Assembly: GCA_003660235.1 (NCBI GenBank)
Contig: QGON01000061.1
Span: 1-64,000, forward strand
Direction of reading: 5' to 3'
DNA from: a bacterium endosymbiont of Escarpia laminata
GTDB taxonomy: Bacteria > Pseudomonadota > Gammaproteobacteria > Chromatiales > Chromatiaceae
DNA length: 64,000 nt
Shown in pieces: positions 17,675 to 25,699 of the stretch (positions are counted from its first letter, which is position 1; each line of letters begins with the position of its first letter). The notes under the pieces were generated by a model that worked only from the letters and a program-made list of their open reading frames with translations, did no database searches and was not told the DNA's origin. Made by a program: the position numbers and the translations under genes.

Positions 17675-19114
17675 ATGCGAAAATGGTGGCTAATGGGGAT
17701 TGGCGCCGCACTGTTGTTGACCCAAGGGTTTGCAATGGCTGCGGTCAAAGCTCCACCAAAACAAATGTCAGAAGAGACCAAAGCGTGCGTTAAGTGCCAT
17801 AAGAAAAACAACCCCGGGTTGGTTCAGATGTGGGGTTCAAGCAAGCACTATGGCGCCAATGTTGGTTGTTACGAGTGTCATCAAGCAGATGCCAAAGATG
17901 TGGATGCTTTCATTCACGATGACAAGAAAGTAAAGAAAAATATCTCGATTATCGTCTCTCCGAAAGACTGTGCAAACTGTCATGAGGAGGAAGAGAAACA
18001 GATGACAGCATCTCACCACGCAGAGGCCGGTAATATTATGGGCTCTCTGGACAACCTGCTCGCAGAGGTTGTTGAGGGTGATATGGGCATGATTACCGAA
18101 GGCTTCCCCGAGGGTGTATCTGCGGCCGCAGTCAATGGCTGCTGGCAGTGTCATGGTTCCCACGTGAAGGTGCTCAAGGACGGTTCGCTGGATGCAGCGA
18201 CTTGGCCTAACACCGGTATCGGCCGAATCAATCCTGATGGTTCCAAGGGTACCTGTGCAGCCTGTCACTCACGCCACGCGTTTTCTGTAGCGCAAGCGCG
18301 TCAGCCTGAAGGCTGCAGCAAGTGCCACATGGGTCCAGACCATCCACAGAAAGAGATCTATGACGAGTCCAAACACGGCATCGCTTATCGCGCCAACCGT
18401 GAGAAGATGAACCTGGACAACTCCAAGTGGATTCCAGGCGAAGACTACTATGCGGCTCCTACCTGCGCCACCTGCCACATGAGTGAAACCCGTAAGCAGG
18501 GCATCACCCATAACGTCGGTGATCGTATCAGCTGGAACAACCGTCCTCCCGTCTCCAAGAAGCAGGGTTGGATCAAAGGCACTGCTAGTTGGGAAGATCG
18601 TCGTGACAAGATGAAAGAGGTCTGTACCTCCTGTCATGAAGAGGGTTGGACCGAGAACTTCTACATCCAGTATGACGGCATGATCGAGCTCTATAACCGT
18701 AAGTACGGCAAGCCTGGGCTGAAACTGATGAAGGCTGCCAAGCCTTTGATCAAAGGACCCAAGTTCTCCAACAAGATCGACTTTATCTGGTTCGAACTGT
18801 GGCACCATGAGGGTCGTCGTGCACGTATGGCGGCTTCCATGATGGGTCCGGATATCACTCACTGGGAAGGTACTTACGATCTGGGTAAGAACTTCTACAC
18901 TGAGCTGGTTCCTGAGCTGAAAGAGCTGGTCGAGCACGGCATGCATGGTAGCGATGCTGATGTGAAGGCAGCAAAGAACCTTCAAAGGGTTCTGTCTGAG
19001 GTGCTGAATGCCGATTCGCACAAGTGGTTCCTCGGCAAGATGAGCAAAGCGGATGCTGCAAAGCGTAAGGCCCGCCAGACAGATTTCAAGAACCGTTACA
19101 AAATAAAGCACTAA
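17675..19114 (+). CDS. Octaheme cytochrome c, hydroxylamine-oxidoreductase family
   Basis: The 479-residue precursor has a signal peptide (about residues 1-23, ending AMAA) and exactly eight CXXCH heme-binding motifs. In order these are CVKCH, CYECH, CANCH, CWQCH, CAACH, CSKCH, CATCH and CTSCH. A helical C-terminal domain (WFELWHHEGRRARMAASMMGPD...) follows. Eight motifs plus this C-terminal region match the HAO family of periplasmic enzymes, which oxidise hydroxylamine or hydrazine or, in some relatives, reduce nitrogen oxides. Whether the tyrosine that cross-links the catalytic heme in true HAO is present cannot be settled by eye; a candidate region is ITHWEGTYDLGKNFY. No HaoB, cytochrome c554 or quinone-linked partner gene is adjacent, so electron transfer partners are unknown. 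A good ribosome binding site (GAAGGAGA) precedes the ATG. A strong terminator follows, so the gene is monocistronic. Confidence 0.88.
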   Translation: MRKWWLMGIGAALLLTQGFAMAAVKAPPKQMSEETKACVKCHKKNNPGLVQMWGSSKHYGANVGCYECHQADAKDVDAFIHDDKKVKKNISIIVSPKDCANCHEEEEKQMTASHHAEAGNIMGSLDNLLAEVVEGDMGMITEGFPEGVSAAAVNGCWQCHGSHVKVLKDGSLDAATWPNTGIGRINPDGSKGTCAACHSRHAFSVAQARQPEGCSKCHMGPDHPQKEIYDESKHGIAYRANREKMNLDNSKWIPGEDYYAAPTCATCHMSETRKQGITHNVGDRISWNNRPPVSKKQGWIKGTASWEDRRDKMKEVCTSCHEEGWTENFYIQYDGMIELYNRKYGKPGLKLMKAAKPLIKGPKFSNKIDFIWFELWHHEGRRARMAASMMGPDITHWEGTYDLGKNFYTELVPELKELVEHGMHGSDADVKAAKNLQRVLSEVLNADSHKWFLGKMSKADAAKRKARQTDFKNRYKIKH

Positions 19115-19152
19115 GTAACGTTCGACGAACGACTGTCTATTAAGACGTGAAA

Positions 19153-19185
19153 CCCTCCACCCCTTGCGGGGTGGAGGGTTTTTTT
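19153..19185 (+). terminator. Strong intrinsic terminator after the octaheme cytochrome gene
   Basis: An 11-bp perfect GC-rich stem (CCCTCCACCCC / GGGGTGGAGGG) with a TTGC loop is followed by seven T residues. It ends transcription 39 bp after the cytochrome stop codon. Confidence 0.95.
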
Positions 19186-19195
19186 ATTGCTCAAT

Positions 19196-19285
19196 GTGTA
19201 GGCGCGATCAAGCGTAGCGGATCGGGTATTTTCGAATTGGCAGAACAGTAAGGTTGCCGGTTCCGCTACGCTTGAACCGGTCTAC
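19196..19285. repeat. REP-like palindromic repeat
   Basis: A perfect 13-bp inverted repeat, CAAGCGTAGCGGA (19209-19221) and TCCGCTACGCTTG (19262-19274), is extended outwards by matching TGTAG / CTACA arms. The form resembles the dispersed palindromic repeats found between genes in many gammaproteobacteria. It lies directly downstream of the cytochrome terminator and may be part of a larger interspersed element. No coding content was seen. Confidence 0.5.
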
Positions 19286-19341
19286 ATCAGTTTGGTGATA
19301 CAACTCGTTGATCGTGCTGAGTAAGCCAGGTGAGAGTAGTT

Positions 19342-19465
19342 AGTGTCTATCCGGAAACCAACATCTAACCACGAAGCGCACGAAGAAAATTCATTGCTAA
19401 TCAATCTTTTACCTTCGTGCTCTTCGTGTCCTTCGTGGTTAAAACTGTGTTTCCGGACGAACACT
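19342..19465. mobile_element. MITE-like palindromic element with TCCGGAAAC ends
   Basis: The 124-bp segment begins AGTGTCTATCCGGAAAC and ends with the reverse complement of AGTGTTCGTCCGGAAAC, giving 17-bp imperfect terminal inverted repeats. Inside, a second inverted repeat pair carries the motif AACCACGAAG (19367-19376) and its complement CTTCGTGGTT (19431-19440). The right arm has three tandem CTTCGTG units at 19413-19437. There is no reading frame, so it would have to be moved by a transposase in trans. Its right end overlaps the stop codon of the next minus-strand gene, so the element may have supplied the final codon. Confidence 0.6.
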
Positions 19466-19818
19466 CACTCGTTCGGAGCTTCCCACCCCAATACCTTGCC
19501 CTCGTCGAACCAGACATAACTGTGGAGTTTGGAGGTTGGATGGTAGTACCAAGTGGTAAAAATCTGTTCCTCGACCCGACCAGGCTTGCCTAACAGTTTC
19601 CGGGTGTCCTCGCTGCTCATCTCTTTCTTGATCCGTTGCCAGAGAATGAGATCTTTCCAAAGGGTTTTTGAACTTGTCTCCTCCATGAATTGCTCAAGTG
19701 CAGTAACCCGGTTTTCCAAATCAGAGATGCGTTGCTTCAGTACCCTCTCATCCGCCAGCACCGGGTTGCAGATCAAAACAGAGGCAACGACGACAATCAG
19801 TATTTTCAATGACTTCAT
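19465..19818 (-). CDS. Small exported protein, SmpA/BamE-like fold possible
   Basis: A 117-residue product with a signal peptide (about residues 1-22, ending VLADE), a coiled coil (about 25-50, LKQRISDLENRVTALEQF) and a C-terminal stretch SEDTRKLLGKPGRVEEQ. The C-terminal pattern (LLGKPxRV, then aromatic strands TTWYYHP and YVWFDEGKVLGWE) resembles the small SmpA/OmlA-type outer-membrane-assembly fold. It has no lipobox cysteine at the cleavage point, so it is likely a soluble periplasmic protein. The stop codon overlaps the palindromic element downstream. No function can be named with confidence. Confidence 0.65.
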   Translation of the reverse strand: MKSLKILIVVVASVLICNPVLADERVLKQRISDLENRVTALEQFMEETSSKTLWKDLILWQRIKKEMSSEDTRKLLGKPGRVEEQIFTTWYYHPTSKLHSYVWFDEGKVLGWEAPNE

Positions 19819-19965
19819 CGGGTGGTCTCTTCACTTTGGTGGAAATTCATCATGGTAACCCTTGGGGTTTTGAATCAGGAATACCGGCGTGGGTTCTGAA
19901 CCCTGCAGAATGCAGGGTTCAGAGAGAGGGATATAGTCTTTTCTGTGCGTACCGGAGATGCCTTG

Positions 19966-20550
19966 TTAAGGCTTTGCACTATTAGGGGAGTGAGCAGTTT
20001 CTTCAGTCAATTGTCCGTGATTTGCCCCCATCACACTCTTTCCCTCATGTGCATCTTCCATATTCAGCTTCTCCATTTTTTTCTGAATAGCTACCTTGTA
20101 TTCCATCGCAAGTTTTTGTTTGGAGTCCAACGCCAATGCCTGGTTCAGCATTGCCAGCGCGTATTCGAGGGCGCCTGAATGCTCATAGAGGAAGGCCAGG
20201 GAAATAAACAGCTTTGGATCCTCGGGGGAGAGGTTGATCGCATCCTGCATGGTGCGGATCCCATTACTGTAGTCTTGCTTTAACAGATAGACTCCCATCA
20301 GTTTACGATGAGCTTCCAGTGATTGGGGATCGTTCGCTATGACTTTTTTCAGGATTGCTGCAGATTGATCCAGCAGCTCGGCCTTTTCAGAAGAGTCCAT
20401 ATCCAAGGGAAGTGCCTGGGAATAGAGCTTCACCGCCCCCGAAATCCCTGCATTTTTTTCGGGGTTTTCAGCGGAGGCAGCCGCCGTTTGAGAAAGTGTC
20501 AGGGTTAGTGCAAATAGTGTGTGCGCAATGATCCCGTAGATCGTTTTCAT
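19966..20550 (-). CDS. Exported tetratricopeptide-repeat protein
   Basis: This 194-residue protein has a signal peptide (about residues 1-27, ending ASAEN). Two to three TPR units follow between about 60 and 165, with the pattern AILKKVIANDPQSLEAHRKL, then MQDAINLSPEDPKLFISLAF, then ALAMLNQALALDSKQKLA. TPR proteins are protein-binding scaffolds, and the partner here is unknown. A strong ribosome binding site (GGAGGAAAG) fixes the ATG start. It is monocistronic, separated by 147 bp from the next minus-strand gene. The C-terminus is polar and probably unstructured. Confidence 0.75.
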   Translation of the reverse strand: MKTIYGIIAHTLFALTLTLSQTAAASAENPEKNAGISGAVKLYSQALPLDMDSSEKAELLDQSAAILKKVIANDPQSLEAHRKLMGVYLLKQDYSNGIRTMQDAINLSPEDPKLFISLAFLYEHSGALEYALAMLNQALALDSKQKLAMEYKVAIQKKMEKLNMEDAHEGKSVMGANHGQLTEETAHSPNSAKP

Positions 20551-20769
20551 TACTTTCCTCCTATGCGAGCCTCTTTATGATGGGCTTTGGTTGAATCTGA
20601 GAGCAGAGTCTATACTAAATTACCGAGTGGTGTTCGACCAAGAATGTAAATGTACTGACCATCACATCACTGCCAAATCTGGATTCTGCTTCGTTCAACT
20701 ACCAATTATGGCCTGCTCCCTGCAGCCTCAATCCGACTTGCTTCTGTACTTAGTGCCATGCTCAGTAGA

Positions 20770-20885
20770 TTGACAAAATACCGCAGGTGAGAAATGACTT
20801 TGAAACCGCAAAATGAGTCACGAGTTCAGGCGCGTAACTGCGGACGGTGACCGGCCCTGAACCTGATGCTCAGGGCCGTTTTTAT
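20770..20885 (+). ncRNA. Candidate small RNA with its own terminator
   Basis: A perfect intrinsic terminator on the plus strand (CGGCCCTGA at 20852-20860, TCAGGGCCG at 20870-20878, then five T) has no plus-strand gene before it. A consensus-like TTGACA lies at 20770-20775, but the matching -10 is weak. A transcript of about 80 nt between them would be a typical trans-acting small RNA. The rest of the 351-bp gap (20551-20906) holds no convincing gene. The hairpin lacks a T-run in the minus direction, so it is a poor terminator for the convergent EF-G-like gene. Confidence 0.35.
20852..20883 (+). terminator. Orphan intrinsic terminator
   Basis: Nine-base-pair perfect stem with a 9-nt loop and a five-T tail, oriented for plus-strand transcription. 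No plus-strand protein gene ends here. Confidence 0.8.
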
Positions 20886-20906
20886 TGCCACAGAAGATCG
20901 TATCGA

Positions 20907-22955
20907 TCAATGATCAGAATTGGATTTACTTTCCTGCTTCAACTGCTGTTGGATATTTGCGGGTACCGCCTCATAGTGGCTGAACTCAATGCTATAGTTG
21001 CCTTCTCCGCCGGTGATCGCCTGCAGTTCGGTGCCGTAGCTCTGTAGTTCCGCGAGAGGTACCTCACCCTTAATGATGATTTGATTATTTCTGCCGCTGT
21101 CGGTGCCGCTGATATGTCCCCTTTTTCCGGACAGATCGCCGGACAGATCACCCATGAATGCGCCTGGTGTAGTGATCGAGATATTAACAATAGGCTCCAG
21201 AATGACGGGGGTGGCCTGTTCAACCGCAGCGATAAAAGCCTTCTTTCCCGCAGTGGAAAAGGCGATCTCTTTGGAATCCACGGCGTGGTATTTTCCATCA
21301 TAAAGGGTCACCCGGATATCCTGCATGGGAAAACCTGCGATGGCGCCTTCATTGATTGCCTGCTGCACCCCTTTTTCAATTGCAGGAATGAACTGTCCTG
21401 GGATGGTGCCGCCAATCACTTTGTTGACGAACTCAAACCCACTGTCGCGCTCCATGGGTTCGATACGCAGAAATACCTCACCGAACTGTCCGGCGCCACC
21501 GGTCTGTTTTTTGTGCCGATGCTGACCTTTTGCAGGACGGGTGATGGTTTCCCGGTAGGCAATGCTGGGCAGATGGGTTTCAATGTCCACGTGGTATTGA
21601 CTGTGTAGTCTTTGCAGTAATACCTTCAAATGCAGATCACCGAGGCCCCGCATGATGGTTTCGTTGAGGGATGTATTGTGCTCGACATGGAAGCATGGAT
21701 CCTCATCCTCCAGTTTGTGCAGGGCGTCACTCAACTTCTGTTCATCGCCACGCTTGGAGGGGCTGATCGCCAAACCAAACAACGGCAGGGGACATTCAAT
21801 TGAGCGGAGGTGGAAATGGTCCTCGTCGTGCGAGTCATGTATGACTGCATCGAAATGGATATCGTCGATCCTGGCCACAGCACAGATATCACCGGGAATG
21901 GCTCTCTCCATCTCACTCTGTTCTTTGCCATGCAGACGCAACAGATGGTTTGCCTTAAAGGGTTTTCTGGCGTTGCCGACGAATAGCTGGCTATTGGGTT
22001 GCAGGGTGCCCTGATGAACCCTGAATATTCCCAGTTTTCCACGATAGGGATCGTTGATGATTTTGAAGACATGGGCCAGTGCATGCTTCTCTTGGTCGGT
22101 TGAGACCTCGATCGGGGTCATGTCTGCGCCTTCACCCTTCATGAATTCTGGTGGATTGCCTTCGGTTGGGTCGGGCATCAGTCTTGCGAAGAACTCCAGT
22201 AGTGCATCAATCCCGGCTCCATTTTGCGCTGAGACAAAACAGACCGGGATCAGGTGGTCTTCGCGCAGTGCTTTTTCGAAGGGGTCGTGCAACTGCTCAG
22301 GCGCCAACTCTTCGCCCTGTTCGAGATAGAGCTCCATCAGCGCCTCGTCGACTTCAACGACCTGGTCGATGATGCGGCTGTGAGCCTCTGCAACAGACGA
22401 GAAGTCCGTGGTTTCCCCTCCCGGCTGAAAGAAGCAGTCGATCACCTTGGAACCCTTCTCGGCCGGCAGATTGATAGGCAGGCAGTTGTCGCCAAATGTC
22501 TCTCTGAAACTCTCCATCAAGGCTTCATAATCGACATCGTCCTGATCAATTTTGTTGACGATAATGATACGGCAGAGATTGCGTCTTTTAGCGGCTTCCA
22601 TCATGCGCAGGCTGATTGATTCGATACCGTTGCTGCCGTTGATCACGACACCGGCAGTCTCCACCGCAGGCAGGATGCTGATGCTGCGCCCGATAAAATC
22701 GGTATATCCTGGGGTGTCAATAATATTGACCTGTTTGCCTGCACTGCTTAAATGAGTGATAGCAATGTCAAGAGAGTGCTGAAATGATTGCTCCTGTTCA
22801 TCATAGTCACAGACGGTGTCCCCCCGTTCGACACTGCCGGCGCTGCTGATGGCACCGGATTTCAGCAGGAGTGATTCGATAAGTGTTATTTTTCCGGATC
22901 CTGCATGCCCGACAAAAGCGATATTGCGGATGTCATGGGTGGCGTAGTTGGCCAT
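20907..22955 (-). CDS. Elongation factor G-like GTPase with altered P-loop
   Basis: At about 682 residues this protein has the EF-G domain order: G domain, domain II, III, a domain IV with RHKKQTGGAGQFGEV, and V. It resembles the second EF-G-like group found beside canonical FusA. G3 (DTPGYTDF) and G4 (NKIDQDD) are intact. The P-loop reads GHAGSGKITL: the Thr/Ser that must follow the lysine to coordinate magnesium is Ile (codon ATA, one base from ACA). The RGITI-type switch motif is also not recognisable. The start is the ATG at 22955, which has AGGAGGT five bases upstream; frames starting earlier lack this. The gene is monocistronic. It may be a GTP-binding-impaired or specialised factor, and it is unlikely to replace FusA. 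Confidence 0.85.
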   Translation of the reverse strand: MANYATHDIRNIAFVGHAGSGKITLIESLLLKSGAISSAGSVERGDTVCDYDEQEQSFQHSLDIAITHLSSAGKQVNIIDTPGYTDFIGRSISILPAVETAGVVINGSNGIESISLRMMEAAKRRNLCRIIIVNKIDQDDVDYEALMESFRETFGDNCLPINLPAEKGSKVIDCFFQPGGETTDFSSVAEAHSRIIDQVVEVDEALMELYLEQGEELAPEQLHDPFEKALREDHLIPVCFVSAQNGAGIDALLEFFARLMPDPTEGNPPEFMKGEGADMTPIEVSTDQEKHALAHVFKIINDPYRGKLGIFRVHQGTLQPNSQLFVGNARKPFKANHLLRLHGKEQSEMERAIPGDICAVARIDDIHFDAVIHDSHDEDHFHLRSIECPLPLFGLAISPSKRGDEQKLSDALHKLEDEDPCFHVEHNTSLNETIMRGLGDLHLKVLLQRLHSQYHVDIETHLPSIAYRETITRPAKGQHRHKKQTGGAGQFGEVFLRIEPMERDSGFEFVNKVIGGTIPGQFIPAIEKGVQQAINEGAIAGFPMQDIRVTLYDGKYHAVDSKEIAFSTAGKKAFIAAVEQATPVILEPIVNISITTPGAFMGDLSGDLSGKRGHISGTDSGRNNQIIIKGEVPLAELQSYGTELQAITGGEGNYSIEFSHYEAVPANIQQQLKQESKSNSDH

Positions 22956-23108
22956 GGTACCTCCTGTCAAAATATTCAAGGGTCTGATCCGACCCCCTAT
23001 AATGAAGATTGCAAGAGTATACCAACGGGCCGCATGAGTTGAATTGAGTTCAGGCAGTTAATTGAGAGATATTCCGGGTATGAACAGAGAGAGTCGTGGC
23101 TGGAGCGC

Positions 23109-24293
23109 ATGGTAGGCGAACCGGGCAAAACCAGGCAGAGGCGCAACTGGGTAATGCATGTTGATATGGATGCCTTCTTCGCCTCGGTGGAGCAGCGCGA
23201 TAATCCGCAGTTTCGCTATCGGCCGGTGATCGTTGGGGCCTTGCCGGGTGGTCGTGGTGTGGTTGCCACCTGTTCCTACGAGGCCCGGGCTTTCGGCATC
23301 CGTTCCGCCATGCCAATCTCGGAGGCCTGGCGCCGCTGTCCCGGTGCGATCTACCTGCGGCCGGATATGCCACGTTACGTGGAGGCGTCCCAGAAGATCA
23401 TGCAGGTTCTGCAATCCATCTCTCCGGTAGTGGAGCCTGTCTCCATCGATGAGGCCTATCTTGATGCCTCAGGGCTGGAGCGCCTGAACGGAGAGCCGGA
23501 GTCGATCGCATCGCTGACCCGGCAGAAGATTCGCGAGACAGTGGGATTGAGGTGCTCAGTCGGCATCGGTCCCAACAGGCTGATTGCCAAACTGGCTTCG
23601 GAATATCGCAAACCCAATGGTCAGACGGTTGTTCGGCATGAGGACATGCTGGCCTTTCTCGACCCCATGCCGGTCTCGAATCTGCGCGGCGTGGGAAAAC
23701 AGACCGACAAAATCGTACAGAAACTGGGCATTCGCACGGTCCACCAACTCAGACAATACTCACTGGAGATCCTCAGCGCTCATTTCGGCCGGAAAGGGGG
23801 ACGCTATCTCTACGATCAGGCGCGTGGGATCGCCTCCAGCCGTGTTGGCGGAACGCAAGGGCGTAAGTCTATCTCCAAGGAGAAGACTTTCAAGCATGAT
23901 GTTACCCGTCCGCGGCAGTTGCGGGAGCAGCTGAGGCAACTGTCGGCAGAGGTGGGGCGTAGCGCCCGGCACAAGAGCCTCAAGGGTAGAGTGGTCAACC
24001 TGAAGATACGCATTGAGGGCTTTGAGACCCACACCCGTCAGTGCAGGCTGCCCAGTGCGGTAAATGCCGATGGGGAGATCTTCGGGCATGCCTGGAAGCT
24101 CTATGAGCAGAGTGGTCTGGCGGGGCGTTCGGTTCGATTGATTGGCGTCGGCATCAGCGATTTTGGCAGTGAGGAGCCAATGTCAGATCTTTTTGAATCG
24201 AACCGGGAGAGAGAGGAAAAGCTCTATTCCACCATGGATGAGATAACGGATAAATATGGTATCAATGTGCTGTCGCGTGGCATACGCAGATAA
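23109..24293 (+). CDS. dinB: DNA polymerase IV (Y-family)
   Basis: DinB is an error-prone lesion-bypass polymerase. Catalytic acidic residues are seen in HVDMDAFFASVEQ (about residues 17-29) and SIDEAYLD (about 113-120). The helix-hairpin-helix region LRGVGKQTDKIVQKLGI and the little-finger domain start SISKEKTFKHDV also fit. Length (394) is within the family range, slightly longer than E. coli DinB (351). The tail after the little finger (SDLFESNREREEKLYSTMDEI) lacks an obvious beta-clamp motif at the very end, though SDLFE may serve. No LexA box was recognised upstream. It stands alone between the EF-G-like gene and an acyltransferase-like gene. Confidence 0.95.
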   Translation: MVGEPGKTRQRRNWVMHVDMDAFFASVEQRDNPQFRYRPVIVGALPGGRGVVATCSYEARAFGIRSAMPISEAWRRCPGAIYLRPDMPRYVEASQKIMQVLQSISPVVEPVSIDEAYLDASGLERLNGEPESIASLTRQKIRETVGLRCSVGIGPNRLIAKLASEYRKPNGQTVVRHEDMLAFLDPMPVSNLRGVGKQTDKIVQKLGIRTVHQLRQYSLEILSAHFGRKGGRYLYDQARGIASSRVGGTQGRKSISKEKTFKHDVTRPRQLREQLRQLSAEVGRSARHKSLKGRVVNLKIRIEGFETHTRQCRLPSAVNADGEIFGHAWKLYEQSGLAGRSVRLIGVGISDFGSEEPMSDLFESNREREEKLYSTMDEITDKYGINVLSRGIRR

Positions 24294-24377
24294 GTCTTTT
24301 CTAAAGTCATGGCATGGATATGAAACAGCAACCGGGGCCAGGTCGCCCTCAAAATCCGACAGGTTTCTGGTTGAAAT

Positions 24378-25544
24378 ATGTCCGATAAATTGGGCCAGGG
24401 AGAGGAGATACCTCTGAGAATCGAGGTCTGTGAGCAGATCGATGAGATTGCCGCGCCGCAATGGAATGGGCTCGTCAGGGATAGCCACCCTTTTCTGAAA
24501 CATGAATTTCTCAGCGCACTGGAGCGCCATAACTGTGTCGGTCCAACCTTTGGTTGGCTGCCTAAACATCTGGTCGCATGGCGTGGGGAGGCATTAGTGG
24601 CAGCCATGCCGCTCTACCTGAAACACAACTCCTATGGGGAGTTCGTTTTCGATCATGCGTGGGCCGATGCCTATCGGCGCCATGGCATGAGCTACTACCC
24701 CAAGCTGGTCAGCGCTATCCCCTATACTCCCGCAACAGGAGAAAGGGTAATGACAGCGGCCGGGCTGTCGCTTGATCAGATATTGCCGCAATTTTACCAG
24801 CGGGCAGTGGAACTCACTGCTGAACTTGGCGCCTCCTCGTTGCATCTGCTGTTTGTCTCGGAAACAGAGAGCCGCCAGATGGGGTCACTCGGCATGATGG
24901 AGCGGTTGGATGTGCAGTTTCACTGGCATAACCGGGAGTATGGCAGTTTTGAGGATTTTCTCGCATCGCTGACGGCTAAACGGCGGAAGAATATTAGGCG
25001 GGAACGTCGTCGGGTCAGCGAGGCCGGACTCCATTTTCGGGTGTTGAACGGTGGTGAGGTAAGCATCGATGAATGGCGGATTTTCTCCCGTTTTTATGCC
25101 AAGACCTTCGAGGAACGTTTTAGTCTGGCGACACTCAATGAGGGGTTCTTTATTGAGATTGGCAGGACTATGGGAAATCATGTGATCCTGGTGTTGGCTT
25201 ATGACGGTGAGAGCTGTGTGGCGGCCTCGTTGATGTATCGCAGTGATACAGTACTCTACGGACGCCATTGGGGATGTAGTCATGAGTACGACAGCCTTCA
25301 CTTTGAGACCTGTTACTACCAGGGTATCGAATACTGCATTCGAGAAGGATTGCAGTTGTTCGAACCCGGAGCTCAGGGAGAACATAAAATCTGGCGTGGT
25401 TTTCTGCCGAGCTTTACCCGGTCGCGCCACTGGATTGCCCATGCAGGTTTCAGGGAGGCAATCGGCGATTTCCTGGGTCGGGAGAGACTGGCTATCCAGG
25501 ATTACAGGGCAAATCTGCAACAGAGTTCTCCCTACAGGCAGTAA
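24378..25544 (+). CDS. GNAT-fold protein, COG3146/DUF482 family
   Basis: The 388-residue protein matches the peptidogalycan-biosynthesis/DUF482 group, which has two GNAT-like halves. Visible conserved segments are HPFLKHEFLSALE (about residues 37-49), AMPLYLKHNSYGEFVFDHAWADAY (about 75-98), LTAKRRKNIRRERRRV (about 198-213) and LYGRHWGCSHEYDSLHFE (about 296-313). The family resembles Fem-type aminoacyl transferases, but no reaction has been proven, so the function is open. It begins 84 bp after dinB on the same strand and could share a transcript. No signal peptide is visible. Confidence 0.8.
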   Translation: MSDKLGQGEEIPLRIEVCEQIDEIAAPQWNGLVRDSHPFLKHEFLSALERHNCVGPTFGWLPKHLVAWRGEALVAAMPLYLKHNSYGEFVFDHAWADAYRRHGMSYYPKLVSAIPYTPATGERVMTAAGLSLDQILPQFYQRAVELTAELGASSLHLLFVSETESRQMGSLGMMERLDVQFHWHNREYGSFEDFLASLTAKRRKNIRRERRRVSEAGLHFRVLNGGEVSIDEWRIFSRFYAKTFEERFSLATLNEGFFIEIGRTMGNHVILVLAYDGESCVAASLMYRSDTVLYGRHWGCSHEYDSLHFETCYYQGIEYCIREGLQLFEPGAQGEHKIWRGFLPSFTRSRHWIAHAGFREAIGDFLGRERLAIQDYRANLQQSSPYRQ

Positions 25545-25699
25545 CATGAGCGGTAGAGAAATCTGGCGGATGAGTCGATGACGCCGGCGAAAATGATTGT
25601 TTGATTGTGCTAACCGGTTGTCTTCAATAAACTTTGCCCAACGATACCGGTCAGCTTTCAGGCTGGTTTGATCAACTCTGACTTTTTCCAGGATAAGCG

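Noticed and set aside
20852..20883. Terminator of the EF-G-like gene
   Set aside because: In the minus direction the hairpin is not followed by a T-run, so it serves the plus strand.
25664..25678. TTTGATCAACT before the sulfur transporter as an FNR site
   Set aside because: The half sites lack the four-base spacer of FNR boxes; it is just a short palindrome.
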